From Triticum aestivum (Eukaryota > Streptophyta > Magnoliopsida > Poales > Poaceae), in assembly GCF_018294505.1 (NCBI RefSeq), contig NC_057810.1, positions 681,348,052-681,412,051 on the forward strand: a stretch of DNA of 64,000 nt, written 5' to 3'. The translations under genes were made by a program, and so were the position numbers. Shown here one piece after another: positions 24,601 through 35,520 of this stretch; the first letter of the stretch is position 1, and each line of letters opens with the position of its first letter. Below the pieces are notes generated by a model. That model was not told where the DNA came from. It did not search any database and worked only from the letters and a program-made list of their open reading frames with translations.

Positions 24601-24903
24601 ATCAATCATGACCAAATTTAAAAGGTCAAAAGGTCTTCAAATTGTTTGATGCGTTCTGATTGGTTCATGGGCATATCACGCGGATCATGCATCCACCACC
24701 GTCGGATGCTTCTGAATCGAACGACATCCCTCTCCCCCTCCTCTGTTACCCAAACCCTAACTCATATCCCTCTCTCGTCCCACAGCCGCCAGCTCTCGCC
24801 CCCCCCCCCCCTCTGTCTCAATCTCTCGATCCCCAACCCCGCCGCCGGCGATCCCTCCCCTCCCCTTCTCTCCCATGTTGAGAAGGTCGAAGCTTTGCTT
24901 GCC

Positions 24904-25605
24904 ATGGCCATGTCGTCCATCGCATCTTGCTGCTTCGCCTCCTCCTCCTCCCCCCATGGCCACCCCCGCCTCCGCCTCCTCCTGACCCACACCACCATCA
25001 CCTTGAGCCCCGCGCGCATCCGCCTTGTCTCCCGCCCCACCCCTTCCCGGAACCCACTCCGGCATTACTCCGAGTCGGCGCCGGTGTCGCCGGCGACGAG
25101 GGAGAATATGTGGACAGGGAGGTGGAGGAGGACCGGGACGAGCGGTACGGGTTCGAGATGGAGGTGCGGAAGCTGCCGGGGAAGAAGAACCGCCGGCTGG
25201 TGCGCGCGCGGGTGTGGGTCAGCGCGCCGCTCCAGGCCGTCTGGGCCACGCTCACCGACTACGAGGGCCTCGCCGGATTCATCCCCGGCCTCTCCGAGTG
25301 CCGCCTCCTCCACTAGGACAAGGCCTTCGCCCGCCTCTACCAGGTTTCTCCTCTCCTCTCGCCAATTCATCGAACAGGTGGCGTGCTGCTCTGCTCTGCT
25401 CTAATGGACGGACGCTTTGGTTCCTCTACAGGTCGGGGAGCAGGATCTGGCGCTGGGGTTCAAGTTCAACGCCAAGGGCACCATCAAATTCTACGAGGGG
25501 GAGATGGAGCTACTGCCGGATTCCCGGGCGCGCCGCCGGGAGATCGACTTCAACATGGTAGACGGTGATTTCAAGGTCTTCCAGGGAAAATGGTCTGTCC
25601 AGGAG
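24904..25605 (+). pseudogene. Captured fragment: polyketide cyclase/START-like chloroplast protein
   Basis: Exon 1 (24904-25343) starts with a Ser/Ala-rich transit-peptide-like leader (MAMSSIASCCFASSSS). After a frameshift near 25065-25130 it encodes YGFEMEVRKLPGKKNRRLV, WVSAPLQAVWATLTDYEG and FIPGLSECRLLH. An in-frame TAG at 25314-25316 follows. Exon 2 (25432-25605) encodes VGEQDLALGFKFNAKG, ELLPDSRARRREIDF and DFKVFQGKWSVQE. Both intron borders are GT-AG (25344, 25606; AG before 25432). This matches the plant 'polyketide cyclase/dehydrase and lipid transport' superfamily. Only the N-terminal half of the domain is present. Frameshift, stop and truncation make it a non-functional captured copy. 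Confidence 0.85.
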
Positions 25606-26264
25606 GTAAAATGATCATACCATGTTGGTCATTCTCAGAATTCAGATTCTCAAATCAATGTTGCTGAGTAGAATTTGTATACAGTTATGATGCCATGCAC
25701 GGAGACGAACCAAATTGATAGCCTAGTACTAGTAGAACCTAGGTTCATTGTTATTCTGGAATCAACAATTTTGCTTCATAGCATGTCCCCTGAATTCATC
25801 AAGCTAATGTATCTTTGTCGATGAATCATGTCAAGCAGCCCAGGGTGTTAAACAGGAATATGCCTCGAGGGATTCAGTCATTCAGTGGCTGGTGGACTAG
25901 GTTTTGTCAAATTGAAACTAATAGTACAAGGAATAATAATAAGAAGAAGAAGTTGTGTTCACTCCCTCCCTGACTGACTGAATTTGTTAGGATGATGTGA
26001 GTGAGTGTTGTATTATCTAGTATATAAATCTGAATCTAGATTCTGTAAGAGTCAAGGGGCAGCCATTCTGACCTGTGAATTTTAAACTACAGAACTGATT
26101 TCCCATAATACTGTTGCTAGTGTGTTGTTATGACATTTTTTTCATTATAATAAATCTTTTAGATTGTTGGAGTTTAGAATCAACATAAATTGCCCGTTGG
26201 AATGTTTCCTTATAATAAAACATGCATGTGCGGCGCTAACTGAACTGACGGTTCCTTCTTTCAG

Positions 26265-26789
26265 CCGACCCCAAGAAAACATTGCACCTGCAGGCCCTGG
26301 ATGGAGCCAAGGATAGGCCGCACTAGTTCAAAGCAAGCTTATTGGAGAAGGCTCTTTCATGCTGCCATCGCCGGTTCTGATTGTGTGTTCCACACGGCTT
26401 CTCCCTTTTATCACAACATACGTCAAGGACCCCAAGGTTAGTATATATATCATGACCATTCTGTGCAGAATTACATACAACATTTGTTTGTTCCTTATGC
26501 ATGTGCGCGGGCTTATGTTTTCAACAGCTAAAACTGTTTATGATACAACAGCTTCACCAGACGTTTGTTCTATATACTTATGTGTGTCTTTACTGTCTTG
26601 CAGGCTGAGTTACTTGACCCAGCAGTCAATGGAACACTCAATGTTCTTTGCTCCTGCAAGAAAGCCTCTATCAAGAGAGTCATCATGTCATCAATGGCTG
26701 TTGTTGCCTACAATGGGAAGCCAAGAACTCCTGATGTAGTAGTTGATGAGACTTGGTTTTCAAGTGCAGAGATCTGTGAAAAGAATCAG
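26265..26789 (+). pseudogene. Captured fragment: cinnamoyl-CoA reductase-like SDR
   Basis: Exon 26265-26436 encodes LHLQALDGAKDRPH, then in a shifted frame GSDCVFHTASPFYHN. There is a TAG at 26324-26326 and a 1-nt frameshift between the two blocks. Exon 26604-26789 (62 codons) encodes [32 protein letters not shown] and [17 protein letters not shown]. Borders are GT-AG. These blocks are those of NAD(P)-dependent CCR/DFR-like reductases. The nucleotide-binding N-terminus and the catalytic YxxxK exon are absent. It lies in the same orientation as the cyclase fragment, 660 bp downstream, within the same transposon. Confidence 0.87.
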
Positions 26790-27321
26790 GTAATATGCCA
26801 TTTTGAGCTGGTAGAACTCCGATTGTTTTTCACACATGGAGTGGTAAAATTCTGGTTGATTTGCATATATGGTGTGCCAAGTCACGTTAATAAACACATA
26901 CACCTCTACTGAAATACTATTTCTTAGGATAAGATGGTGATACCATTGTTGTTGATGATCTTGGTTTATGTGTTTTCACTCAGGGATGTAGGTCGAGTCC
27001 AATGATGCATAATCCATAATGAGAAGTTTAAGAATAGGTAAGTAACTATCAATTGATCTTGTTCCATCTTTATTGGTGTCATACTATACTTGGTTGGTTT
27101 ACAGGGAAAAAATATTATGCCTGGTTAAGTCAACACTAATGCCAGTATGTTATATAGTCAGTCTCTGTCTGCTGCTACTAAACAATTGCAGAACAACTCT
27201 ACATCTACACATTGTTCAGCTAAGATTCTGCTGCATATAATTATAAACAAAGTACTTGCCTCATAGATGTTGAACTGGCATATAAATATATAATCACTTC
27301 AGCTAAGAATTACAGCCGGAT

Positions 27322-27393
27322 GGATGTAGGACGCCCAGCCATGGACGAGCAGCAGCTGGATGTAGGACGCCCAGCCATGGACGAGCAGCAGCG
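27322..27393 (+). repeat. 36-bp direct repeat, two copies
   Basis: GATGTAGGACGCCCAGCCAT..GAGCAGCAG occurs at 27322 and 27358. The 101-codon frame 27320-27625 covers both and ends its coding-like part at a possible donor near 27484. It may be another captured scrap. No family recognised. Confidence 0.75.
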
Positions 27394-28174
27394 GCAGGAT
27401 GGATGTGGCTTCCCTTGCTACAGGACGTGGGTGTTGGAGAACCAAGTGGCCTTGCACGAGCTCGACCCTGGCGCTCTTCCTAAGGTCCATCTTCCAGTTC
27501 CTCTTCCCCTGTTCCCATCCCGATGTGATTTTTTTGGACAGATTGCTCTTTTCTTTTTTGTGAATCATATTTTTTGGACTGTTACTGTTGTCGAATGCAC
27601 ATATATTATGTTACTGGGTATGTGAAAGATTATTAGCTAGGGTCAATTTCTGCTGCTGCTAATGCATATTGATCCATATGTTCTTGTTTCTGTACACATG
27701 GGTAGCTTACACCTAACCGACTGACGATGTAATTAACTTTCCTGCAATTGCTTTGGTTGCTTTTGTGGGTGCTAACATCTCCATTATACTAGTCTGGATG
27801 GATGATGTGCTTGCTTATTTGCTGTGCTTGCAATGAACCATGTGGTATATGCTCTCCACTTCACACAAGGCCCAAGGGATCAGTATACTGACCAGCAGAA
27901 CTCTTTTAAAAAATTAGTTAACATGTTCCTGGTGTTCGTGCAAAATGAGTTAAGTAGTTTAAATTTGCGGTTACATAGTTTCACCTTCACATTTCTTCAT
28001 TTTTCTTGACAAGTTGAATATGTTCAGCTGGTCTGAAAACAAAAAAACATTCAGTTCATTTATACTGAGTCTTTTAGAAAACCTGAAGGAGATATCTAAT
28101 ACAACTATCTGATTATTCCCCCAACCTTGTAGACTAGTAGATTAGATCTAACTACACAAGTATAGAATGCTCAA

Positions 28175-28345
28175 ATTAGTATGTACTGTTGTACAAGTTT
28201 AATGCAGAGTATTTCGGTAGTACTGTTGTACAAGTTTACTGTAGTATTTTGGTATGCACTCCTGAACGAGTTAATGTTGTATTTTGGTATGTACTGATGT
28301 ACAAGTTTAATGCGGTGTTTTGGCATGTACTCCTGAGTTCATAAC
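28175..28345. repeat. Degenerate ~45-bp tandem repeat in Pack-CACTA C
   Basis: About four units carrying GGTATGTACTGTTGTACAAG-like, TTTAATG and GTATTTTGG blocks. Non-coding. Confidence 0.65.
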
Positions 28346-29429
28346 CATCTTGTTTTACAACATGCAGATGATTGCCTTCATTCATGTTTCAACGTGAGCT
28401 CTAGGTCGAAGTTGGAAGAAGACATGCAGGATCTAGGCAAGCATGCATGCTCTCTTATCCCTCCTTCTGCTCCTTAGGAGATGTGAATTTCTGGGACTTC
28501 TGATGTACTCCCAGCATTTATCTCTTCTCTTATCTGTGGTCTGGTGTCATATTATGGTCTAATATGTTTTGTTTTGACTCTTTTTCTGGTGCGAGGAAAG
28601 CTGTGAGTAGACGTCAACTATGCCTACTTGCTTGGCTGCTACAGTGATGCATGCGCCGGTCAAGCAAGCACACATGCATATACATACATGTTAGGATAGT
28701 AGCAGATATTCCCTCCGTTCCTGCTATATTCCTATGTAAATGTATTTCTGAGATGATTTTGTTGTGTTATGTAAACCTGGGAGATGTGTTATGTGATGTG
28801 ATATGATGAATGATTTGAATTCGACATGGAGTTTTCTTGATTTGAATATGAAACAATTTTGTCCAAACATTTCTTTCAAAATCTGAGATCTAATATTGGA
28901 CAAATAATTGGGCTGGAAAAGGCCACAACCCAACAAGCATTGAACCGTTTAAAAAGCGAAACAAAAAAACCTTAGAAAATAAGAGAAGAAATATATTGCA
29001 AAAAAGGCTGAGGCCCCCTAGTATGGAAGAACCTAACAAAAAGGCCGAATTGTGGGGTATGGCCCATGCTGAAATTAATAGGAAATAAATATAAAAAGGC
29101 TAAACTATTGGGCCAAGCCCATGTAAAACAGCGAATTGGACCGGGCTGAATCTTATCAATGACCTTTACAATTGGTCGTAGTTTTGCCACGTCGGATCCG
29201 ACGTGGCCTAGGCAGACAGCTAGTGACCAAAAAAAAGGTCATGGGTTCAACGACCTTCTGTTTTGGTCGTAAACGTCTACGACCATCTCACAGAGAAGGT
29301 CGCTATAGTCAATTTACGACCGCCAGCTTTTGACCTTCTGTTTTTGGTCACAAAAAGGTCACAAATGAAAAACCATGACCTTTCACTGACCAATAGTGGT
29401 GGTCACAAGTTGACATATTTCTTGTAGTG

Positions 29430-29600
29430 CGGACGAAACGGACTTGTGTTGGAGCGCTACGGTCAAAACGGGGGTCCTGTTGATCGGGAGGGGTGTGGCG
29501 TACCGCAAAACGGACGAAACGGACTTGTGTTGGAGCGCTACAGTTGAAACGGGGGTCCTGTTCATCGGGAGAGGTGTGGCGTACTGCAAAACGGGACTCC
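29430..29600. repeat. ~80-bp minisatellite, right portion
   Basis: Continuation of the 20476-20693 array: GGACGAAACGGACTTGTGTT and GATCGGGAGGGGTGTGGCGT units follow Pack-CACTA C, first completing the split unit and then adding about two more. Confidence 0.9.
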
Positions 29601-30180
29601 ACGGGATACTGTTCATCTCCACCGTACCTCCTCCAGCCTCCACCTGTGACTATTCATCCATGGGCACCTATTCATCCAGCCTCCACCGCGCGCTACTCCA
29701 CTGGCTACTGTTCAACCACCCCTCTCCACGGGCTCCTGTTCAACCACCCCTGCACGGGCTACTATTCATCCACCCCTCCACCATCTACTATTCATCCAGC
29801 CCTCCACGGGGTTGTCCTATTCATCCAACCCTCCATGGGATCGTCCTATTCATCCAGCTCTCCACGGGGTCCTGTTCATCCAGCCCCAACCGGCTCGATT
29901 GATCGGGGTCATGTTCATCCAGAGGCAATGCCACGGGTCCTGTTCATCCACTCCCACCGCTCACTGTTCATCCACCCCCCCCCCCAACGTTCACTGTTCA
30001 TCCGGAGAGGCGGCATCGATCGGCTTCAGTTAGCAGCAGTAGCGAAGGAATCGCTCGATCGGGTTCAGTTAACAGTCATCGATCGATCGCTCGGGTTCAG
30101 TAACGCGTAGCCTTCAGTGCAATCGCTCGGGTTCAGTTAGAGCCCAACGCCTCGCTCGGGTTCAGTTAGAGCCAACGCCA
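29600..30180. repeat. Two further minisatellites (TGTTCATCCA and CGGGTTCAGTTA types)
   Basis: 29600-30010 has about 15 occurrences of (C/T)TGTTCATCCA or CTATTCATCCA within C-rich ~30-bp units. 30014-30178 has about five CTCGGGTTCAGTTA units. Open frames on both strands here are repeat-driven and not genes. Confidence 0.75.
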
Positions 30181-30602
30181 CACACACGCGCGCGTACGTG
30201 TACGAGAGAAACGCGCATTGCTCGGCCCAACCACCCACCGTAACCGAGAACTCCCCGAAATTTTCCTCGCCCTCGCTTCTACCACGGTTTTTTCCGTCAT
30301 GGACGGCCAAAAGAATGTCATGCAGCTGCGTCTCCGGCCCGCCCAGGACAAAAATCCCATTTTCTGTCATGATTTTTTGCCATAGAAGTAGGAGCCAACC
30401 ACATCTATGATGATACCGGGTTTTGTCACAATTATTGTCATAGAAGTGTCATAAGTATGACAGAAAAAAGTTTCGTTCGGCCCAAAATGTCATGGATGTG
30501 TCTTTTTTTTGTAGTGTCTCCTCCAAATTTACTTTCACAATTTTGCGGTTTCAAACTCCCGCTGCTATATAACAAACACGAATTAATGACCAAAGACTGG
30601 AT

Positions 30603-33546
30603 TCAGGGCGACCGACGTATTTTCCTATTCGTGTTAATGTACATTCCTTTTAGACTGCCAGGGCTTTCAATCTCTACCAAGTAGCAAACTGATTTGGCAA
30701 CACCCTGCACACCTTCCTGAGAGATCTGACAGCAGCCTATAACGGTCAGTGACTCCAACTTCTGTGAACGTGCCAGGTCAGCCATTCCATTATCTATCAC
30801 TTTCTTGCATTTGCGGAGGGTGAGATTGGTCAAGCAAGGAGCCAGTATAACACTAGTAGAAAAAGGGCCTATTTTCCTGGTTTGTGAGGGCCTTTAGTCC
30901 CGGTTCTGGAACCGGGACTAAAGGGTCGCTACTAAAGGCCCCCCCCTTTAGTCCCGGTTCTTATACAAACCGGGACTAAAGGCCCTCCATGTGGCCGCTG
31001 CCTGGAGGTCCACCTTTATAAAGGAAATTTTATGAAATTTTTTTAATTTTGAAAAAAAATGATTTTTTTTCCTGATTTTCAAATTTCTGAATTATTTTAA
31101 TCTACAATCTCTAATCACCCCTCATCACTGCTCAATTTAACCTCTAATCTCTAATCATCCCTCGTTATTCCAAATCATCTAACTTCCCGGACAGTCACCC
31201 ATCCTCTCACTACCCCAGCCTGAGCATGCTTAACTTCCGGGTTCTATTCTCCCTCATTTTCAAGTGTGCACTTGTTGTTTTCCTGACAATAGTAAGATGG
31301 CAATCCTATTAACCCTCAGAATTTAGCTTGCGCATGAAATCACACATTTCACTTTTTGAGATTGAAACTATTGTTTAAAAAACATTAATTATTTAGTAAC
31401 ACTAATATTTCTTGAATAAGTGGTTTGACCAGATTTGACTAAAATTCAAAAAAACTGAAATAATTATTTAGTAACACTAATATTTCTTGAATAAGTAGTT
31501 TGACCATAGTTTGACCACAGTTTGACCAGATTTGACCAAAATTTAAAAAAACTAAAATAATTATTTAGTAATACTAATATTCTTGAATAATTATTTAGTA
31601 ACACTAATACTTCTTGAATAAGTAGTTTGACCATAGTTTGACCAGATTTAATGAAAATTCAAAAAAACTGAAATTTGAGCATAACTTTTTTTCCTTTTAG
31701 AATTTGAGGATTCTAAAAATTTGCAAACAAGCCATAGGCGGTCAAAATCGGATGCGCATTTCCATGCTGAACATTTTGATATATTATACTTTTTTCTGAC
31801 ATCGTATGCAAAAATTATAGCTGTTTTACATTTTCCCTACACTTTTTGCAAAACATGTCCAAATTTAAGTTTTTAAATTTTCCTAACTAGTACATGTAGT
31901 AACATAACTACATCTCGAAGGATTTTAATTTTTGAAGTTTTTATCATTTTCTTTTGCTTTTTAGAAAACTGAAAAGGCGATCCAAGGGGGGGAGGGGTAG
32001 AGTTTGAAAATGGGACCTTTAGTACCGGTTCGTGCCACGAACCGGTACTAATGCCTCAAACCCCATTAGTACCGGTTGGTGGCTCGAACCGGGACTAAAG
32101 GTCTAACTTTTAGTACCGGTTGGTGCCACGAACCGGTACTAATGGACATCGCACCCTTAAGTCCCGGTTCGTGGCACCAACCGGGACTAAAGGTCCCATT
32201 TGAACTGGGACTAATGCATGTACGGTGCCCTAGCCGCCCGAACCGGGACTAATGCTCACATTAGTCCCGGTTCGTAATGCAACCAGGATTAATGCTCTTT
32301 TCTGGCAGAACCAAAGCCCTGTTTTCTACTAGTGTAATGAAATTCATACCAGCATCGGTTATAGACCTGCAATCCACGAGCTCAAGCTTCTCCAGGAACT
32401 GTGAGGATGAGAGGCACTTCAACCCCTCGTCATACAAAATGCTGCCACCATTTAGCAAAAGAGTGCGAATTGGACAAGATTGGACGAGCGACACAATACC
32501 CTCTTGTGTGAAATCTATTTCTGTTGGATACATGGGTTCGCAAAATGTGAATGTGAGCTCTACAACCTGAAGCATAGGGTAGCTGAGAGCTAGAGCCTTA
32601 AGGCTAACATCAGTCAATGGCGTCCTAAACTCATAACCTTCACACCGCAGAGGCATGAACCGAAGTGAGATGGTTTTAAGGTTGCTGCACCTCTGGAATA
32701 GCGCAATCATCTCATTATCTTTTACACCAATCACATATTCTAGGTAAAGCGTCTCCAATGCTTTGCACTTCCCCAGGAGAAAACAGAGTCTAGTTTCTGG
32801 CTCGGTTATAATATGAGCTAACCTAAGATCCTTCAAGCTATCACAGCAGATGTCATACCTATATGGGTAGCCAGACACGTAGGAGGGGTCAGAGGCCCCT
32901 GGCGTCCAGTAATTTCCATTAATCTTAAGCTCAAACTTTTGGAGACTCGCCCACCCTTGGCCAAACTTTAAGAGGTCATACTGGCTGATTCCATCGCAAT
33001 CCTTACAACAAGTTCCCCCAGTGATCCATACCTCCCAAGGTACTCCAGCCACTCCCCGATGTCTACTGCCGTACAATCAACGAGGTGGAGAACCGAAAGA
33101 TACCTGCAACCAACCGCCACCCGAAAAATCCCAGTAGAAGTGACTGCTGGTGCACAGTTCAGCCTAAGGGACCTTCAATTTTTGCACTCAGCTAGATATC
33201 CAAGACCACTGTCACCGATGTATGAGCAGAAGCTTAAAGCAAGATCAGACAGCAAGAGGCAGTGTGATGATAGAACAAGGAGGCCTTGGTTGTTCAACTG
33301 ATCCCCGTTACTAGTTTTCCACCCAGAGTAATTGATCTCAACTTTCACCAAATTGGGGAACCGGGAGAACAGCGATACCACGGCTTCTGGAGAAGAGTTG
33401 AGTCCACAGCCAACGCGGATGGCATCCCTGTGCTCCGCCTCAACGGCGCAGAGCTGCTTCGACACGAGGGAAAGAGAATTAAGATCACTTGTCTTGGTAA
33501 TCCTCTTGACGATGTCTGCAAGCAGTGGCTCTGGGAGATCCTCCAT
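30603..33546 (-). pseudogene. F-box/LRR protein, tandem copy 1 (disrupted)
   Basis: Reads leftward from ATG at 33546: MEDLPEPLLADIVKRITK, an F-box start, then LRR-type repeats (LALSFCSYIGDSGLGYL, LEKLELVDCRSITDAGM, LTLRKCKKVIDNGMADL). Breaks: in-frame TGA at 33175-33177, a 1-nt deletion near 33003 relative to copy 2, and insertion of CACTA B after 32335. The C-terminus resumes at 30848 and ends at 30603 (…NRKIRRSP). The family consists of SCF ubiquitin-ligase substrate receptors: the F-box binds Skp1 and the LRRs bind the target. Copy 2 at 37287-48748 is the close paralogue, including 5' flank. A 5'-UTR intron is likely. Confidence 0.93.
30851..32334. mobile_element. Non-autonomous CACTA transposon B, 1484 bp
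   Basis: The ends CACTAGTAGAAAAAGGGCC and TTTTCTACTAGTG are flanked by TSD TAA (30848-30850, 32335-32337). Copy 2 of the F-box gene has the empty site (CCAGTATAATGAAACTC near 37540). Subterminal arrays of TTTAGTCCCGGTTC and its inverse lie at 30890-31000 and 32010-32280. The core (about 31040-31990) matches the core of CACTA A. No transposase. Confidence 0.95.
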
Positions 33547-34430
33547 TGAGTGTCTCAGCTGCACAACCTGGGCAATCTCAAGGCACGGAAGGCATTGAAG
33601 TAAAGATTCATTGTCAGAATGGAACACAGCAAGATATAACCAAATGACAGCTGTAAGAGCTAATGTAAAAGGAAACATCAGTGAAAAATTGAACTTTTAA
33701 TAATAAGTTGAAAGATTCATGCGCTTATCTTCGCAAAGAGTGTTAATGAGTTGCAGCCTGATGTTTGCATCCATATCATGGAACAAGAAGAGGTTATAAG
33801 AAAAATCAAATTAACATATACCGCCCTACATATGGAACTGAAATTGCTAGCCCATAGCTGAGCATCAGTGGGGAGAGAGATCAGAGGATAGTCTACAAAT
33901 ACACTAATTAGAACTACTACAAACATCCACCTGCTGAACTGAACACAGATCTGGATGGGCCCAAGCAATCAGATGAAGATAACAATCCAGAATAGGTTTT
34001 GCTTAGAAATTAAACCAGGCCATTTGCTTGCAGAGCTACACAGTTTCCAGGCTCATGTGTAGTGGGCTAAGTGCATCAAGATTCAAGTACATAGTGGAAG
34101 AACTCGAGTGGAAAGAGCCAATGTTGGTCGAGAAGGAAAGTGAATGGACCCAAATCCGTACCTCAGAGGAAGCAGCGAGGGAGGCGCAGTTAGCACGGCC
34201 GGCCGGAGGGAAGAACTGAGCAGGGACGGCGGTGGATTGGGCGGAGAAACCTCCGCGGCGGGGTCGACGGCGAAACCCTTGCGACGGTGAGTGGAGCGTC
34301 GGCTTCGGCAGCTCGAATGAGGAATTTTAGTAGTACTACTTCAGCCGCAGCGAAGGTGGCTTGGGCTTGGGCCCGACTTCATGATGCGGCCCATATTTCA
34401 TTCGGGAGCGTGTGATCGGAATGTCTGCTA
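33547..34430 (-). promoter_or_regulatory. 5' leader, leader intron and promoter region of F-box/LRR copy 1
   Basis: Upstream of the ATG a GC-rich leader (about 34330-34162) ends at a donor (CTGAG then GTACGG at 34161-34156). An intron of about 600 bp reaches an acceptor shortly before the ATG (…GCCCAG near 33567). The same leader, donor and flank occur upstream of copy 2 (about 49830-49650), so the promoter was duplicated with the gene. Exact transcription start not determined. Confidence 0.55.
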
Positions 34431-34735
34431 AGCCAATTTGTTTCTCATTCCATAATAAAAAATATATTTTCGTTTTGCTTTAATTTAATTCTTTTTCATT
34501 AAAAAATCTCAAACGTTCAGGGTTTGACCATGGTAATTCTAACATTTTCGATGGCAATTTGAGTTGACGTGAAGACAACTAAATTTGTTGGCAAGCACGA
34601 TAATTTTCTAACAAAAATAATATTTCTCTTGACATGCATGAGAAATACAATATATTATAATATTTTAAATTTCATTTAAATTTCATCAAAAATTATTAAA
34701 ATTAATCCCCGCAGCAACACGTGAGGTAGCATCTA
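34431..34735. other. AT-rich flank shared with copy 2 up to about 34613
   Basis: CAAACGTTCAGGGTTTGACC through GCACGATAATTTTCTAACAA has its counterpart at 50060-50165. Similarity stops near 34613/50168, marking the right limit of the tandem duplication. No gene. Confidence 0.7.
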
Positions 34736-35040
34736 GTTTATATTAAGACTCATCCTTACAAGGAGACCCGGAAACAACAAAAATTACAAAAAAGTCCCTC
34801 TAGATCCCAACGACGCGGGCATGAGGCGTCCAAGACAAGCCGGTGGCGCGCCACTGCCGCTGCTCCTCCTCAACCTTGAATTTAGAGCGAGCCTATTCCG
34901 TAGACAGGAAGTCACCGATACTAAGGATCCAAAGAACAGTTCGCTCTAACCGAAAACGACATGAACGTTTCCCATAACCGGCACCCGTGCAGCACGCTTG
35001 CTCCGCCCCTCTCCCGTGCCTACTCCATCTCTCCTGTCGT
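34736..35040 (-). mobile_element. Possible LINE 3' fragment
   Basis: Minus-strand sequence ends with GTCTCCTTGTAAGGATGAGT and TTAATATAAA, typical of grass LINE 3' tails, preceded by non-coding GC-rich sequence. No RT or RNase H is visible, so the call rests on the tail alone. Confidence 0.3.
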
Positions 35041-35078
35041 TGGTGTTGTTTCAGGCTCCCTTGCTCGAGCGGCTGCGA

Positions 35079-35163
35079 CATCCTCTAGTGCGGGTGTGAC
35101 TCCATCCTCTAGTGCGGGCGTGACTCCATCCTCTAGTGTGGACACCGCTCCATCCTCTAATTC
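35079..35163. repeat. 24-bp tandem repeat, 3.5 copies
   Basis: CATCCTCTAGTGCGGG(T/C)GTG starts at 35079, 35103, 35127 and 35151 (last copies diverged). Confidence 0.9.
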
Positions 35164-35520
35164 GTGAACATTTTTGAAAATCACAAACATTATTCAAATA
35201 CATTAACATTTTCCAAAACGACAACCAATTTTTGAGTTCATGAACATTTTTTAAATTCATGAATATTTTTTAAGTTCCTGAACATTTTAAATTTGTGATT
35301 ATTTTTAAAAAAAAGTTAGAATCGCGAAGATTTTCAAATTCATGAATTTTTTATTCACTGTCATTTTTTGAATTCACGGACAATTTTCAAAAATCGCAAA
35401 TATTTTCAAATCCATGAACACTTTTTGAATTAGTGAACATCATTTGAATCCACAAACATTTATTGTAGTCATGAACATTTTTCGAAATCCTAAAAGAATT
35501 TAAATTATGTGACATCGTTT
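35164..35520. repeat. AT-rich ~20-bp degenerate repeats (GAACATTTTTxAAATTCAT)
   Basis: Around 12-15 occurrences of (T)GAACATTTTT or GAATATTTTT with intervening AAATTCAT or AAATCACAAA. This kind of tract is common in grass repetitive DNA, often inside DNA transposons. No ends found here. Confidence 0.6.

Larger units (their letters stand above)
20694..29429. mobile_element. Pack-CACTA transposon C, 8736 bp, carrying host gene fragments
   Basis: The ends are CACTACAAGAAATATGTCAA and its exact inverse TTGACATATTTCTTGTAGTG, with TSD CGG at 20691-20693 and 29430-29432. The neighbouring minisatellite unit at about 29496 supplies the empty-site sequence. Subterminal regions (20694-20990, 29180-29429) are rich in GGTCGTA, GACCATTT and TGACCTTCTGT motifs. 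The interior has a five-copy 660-bp array, two host-gene fragments, two small tandem repeats, and no transposase that I can see. It must therefore have been mobilised in trans. Capture of several host fragments by a CACTA element is the defining property of Pack-CACTAs. Confidence 0.92.
19861..30516. mobile_element. Relic of an older CACTA element (right end at 30516), split by Pack-CACTA C
   Basis: The right terminus at 30516 reads ATGTGTCTTTTTTTTGTAGTG, that is CACTACAAAAAAAAGACAC on the other strand, with subterminal TGTCATAGAAGTGTCATAAG-type repeats. It abuts F-box copy 1 flanking DNA at 30517 (compare 37202-37260). I could not find its left terminus, and 19861 is only where its minisatellites start. 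Its interior consists of tandem arrays. Assignment of the left part is by continuity across the inserted 20694-29429 element. Confidence 0.55.

Noticed and set aside
24646..25404. 252-codon plus-strand open frame
   Set aside because: It covers the cyclase fragment only up to a frameshift near 25065-25130, after which this frame is non-homologous. The fragment is described instead as a pseudogene by exon.
29444..30110. Overlapping 152- and 205-codon open frames
   Set aside because: Entirely within minisatellites of the TGTTCATCCA type. Ser/Pro/His repeats with no domain.
35079..35163. Regular 24-bp repeats considered as a CRISPR-like array
   Set aside because: Units are contiguous without spacers and the DNA is plainly a plant nuclear genome. 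It is a minisatellite.
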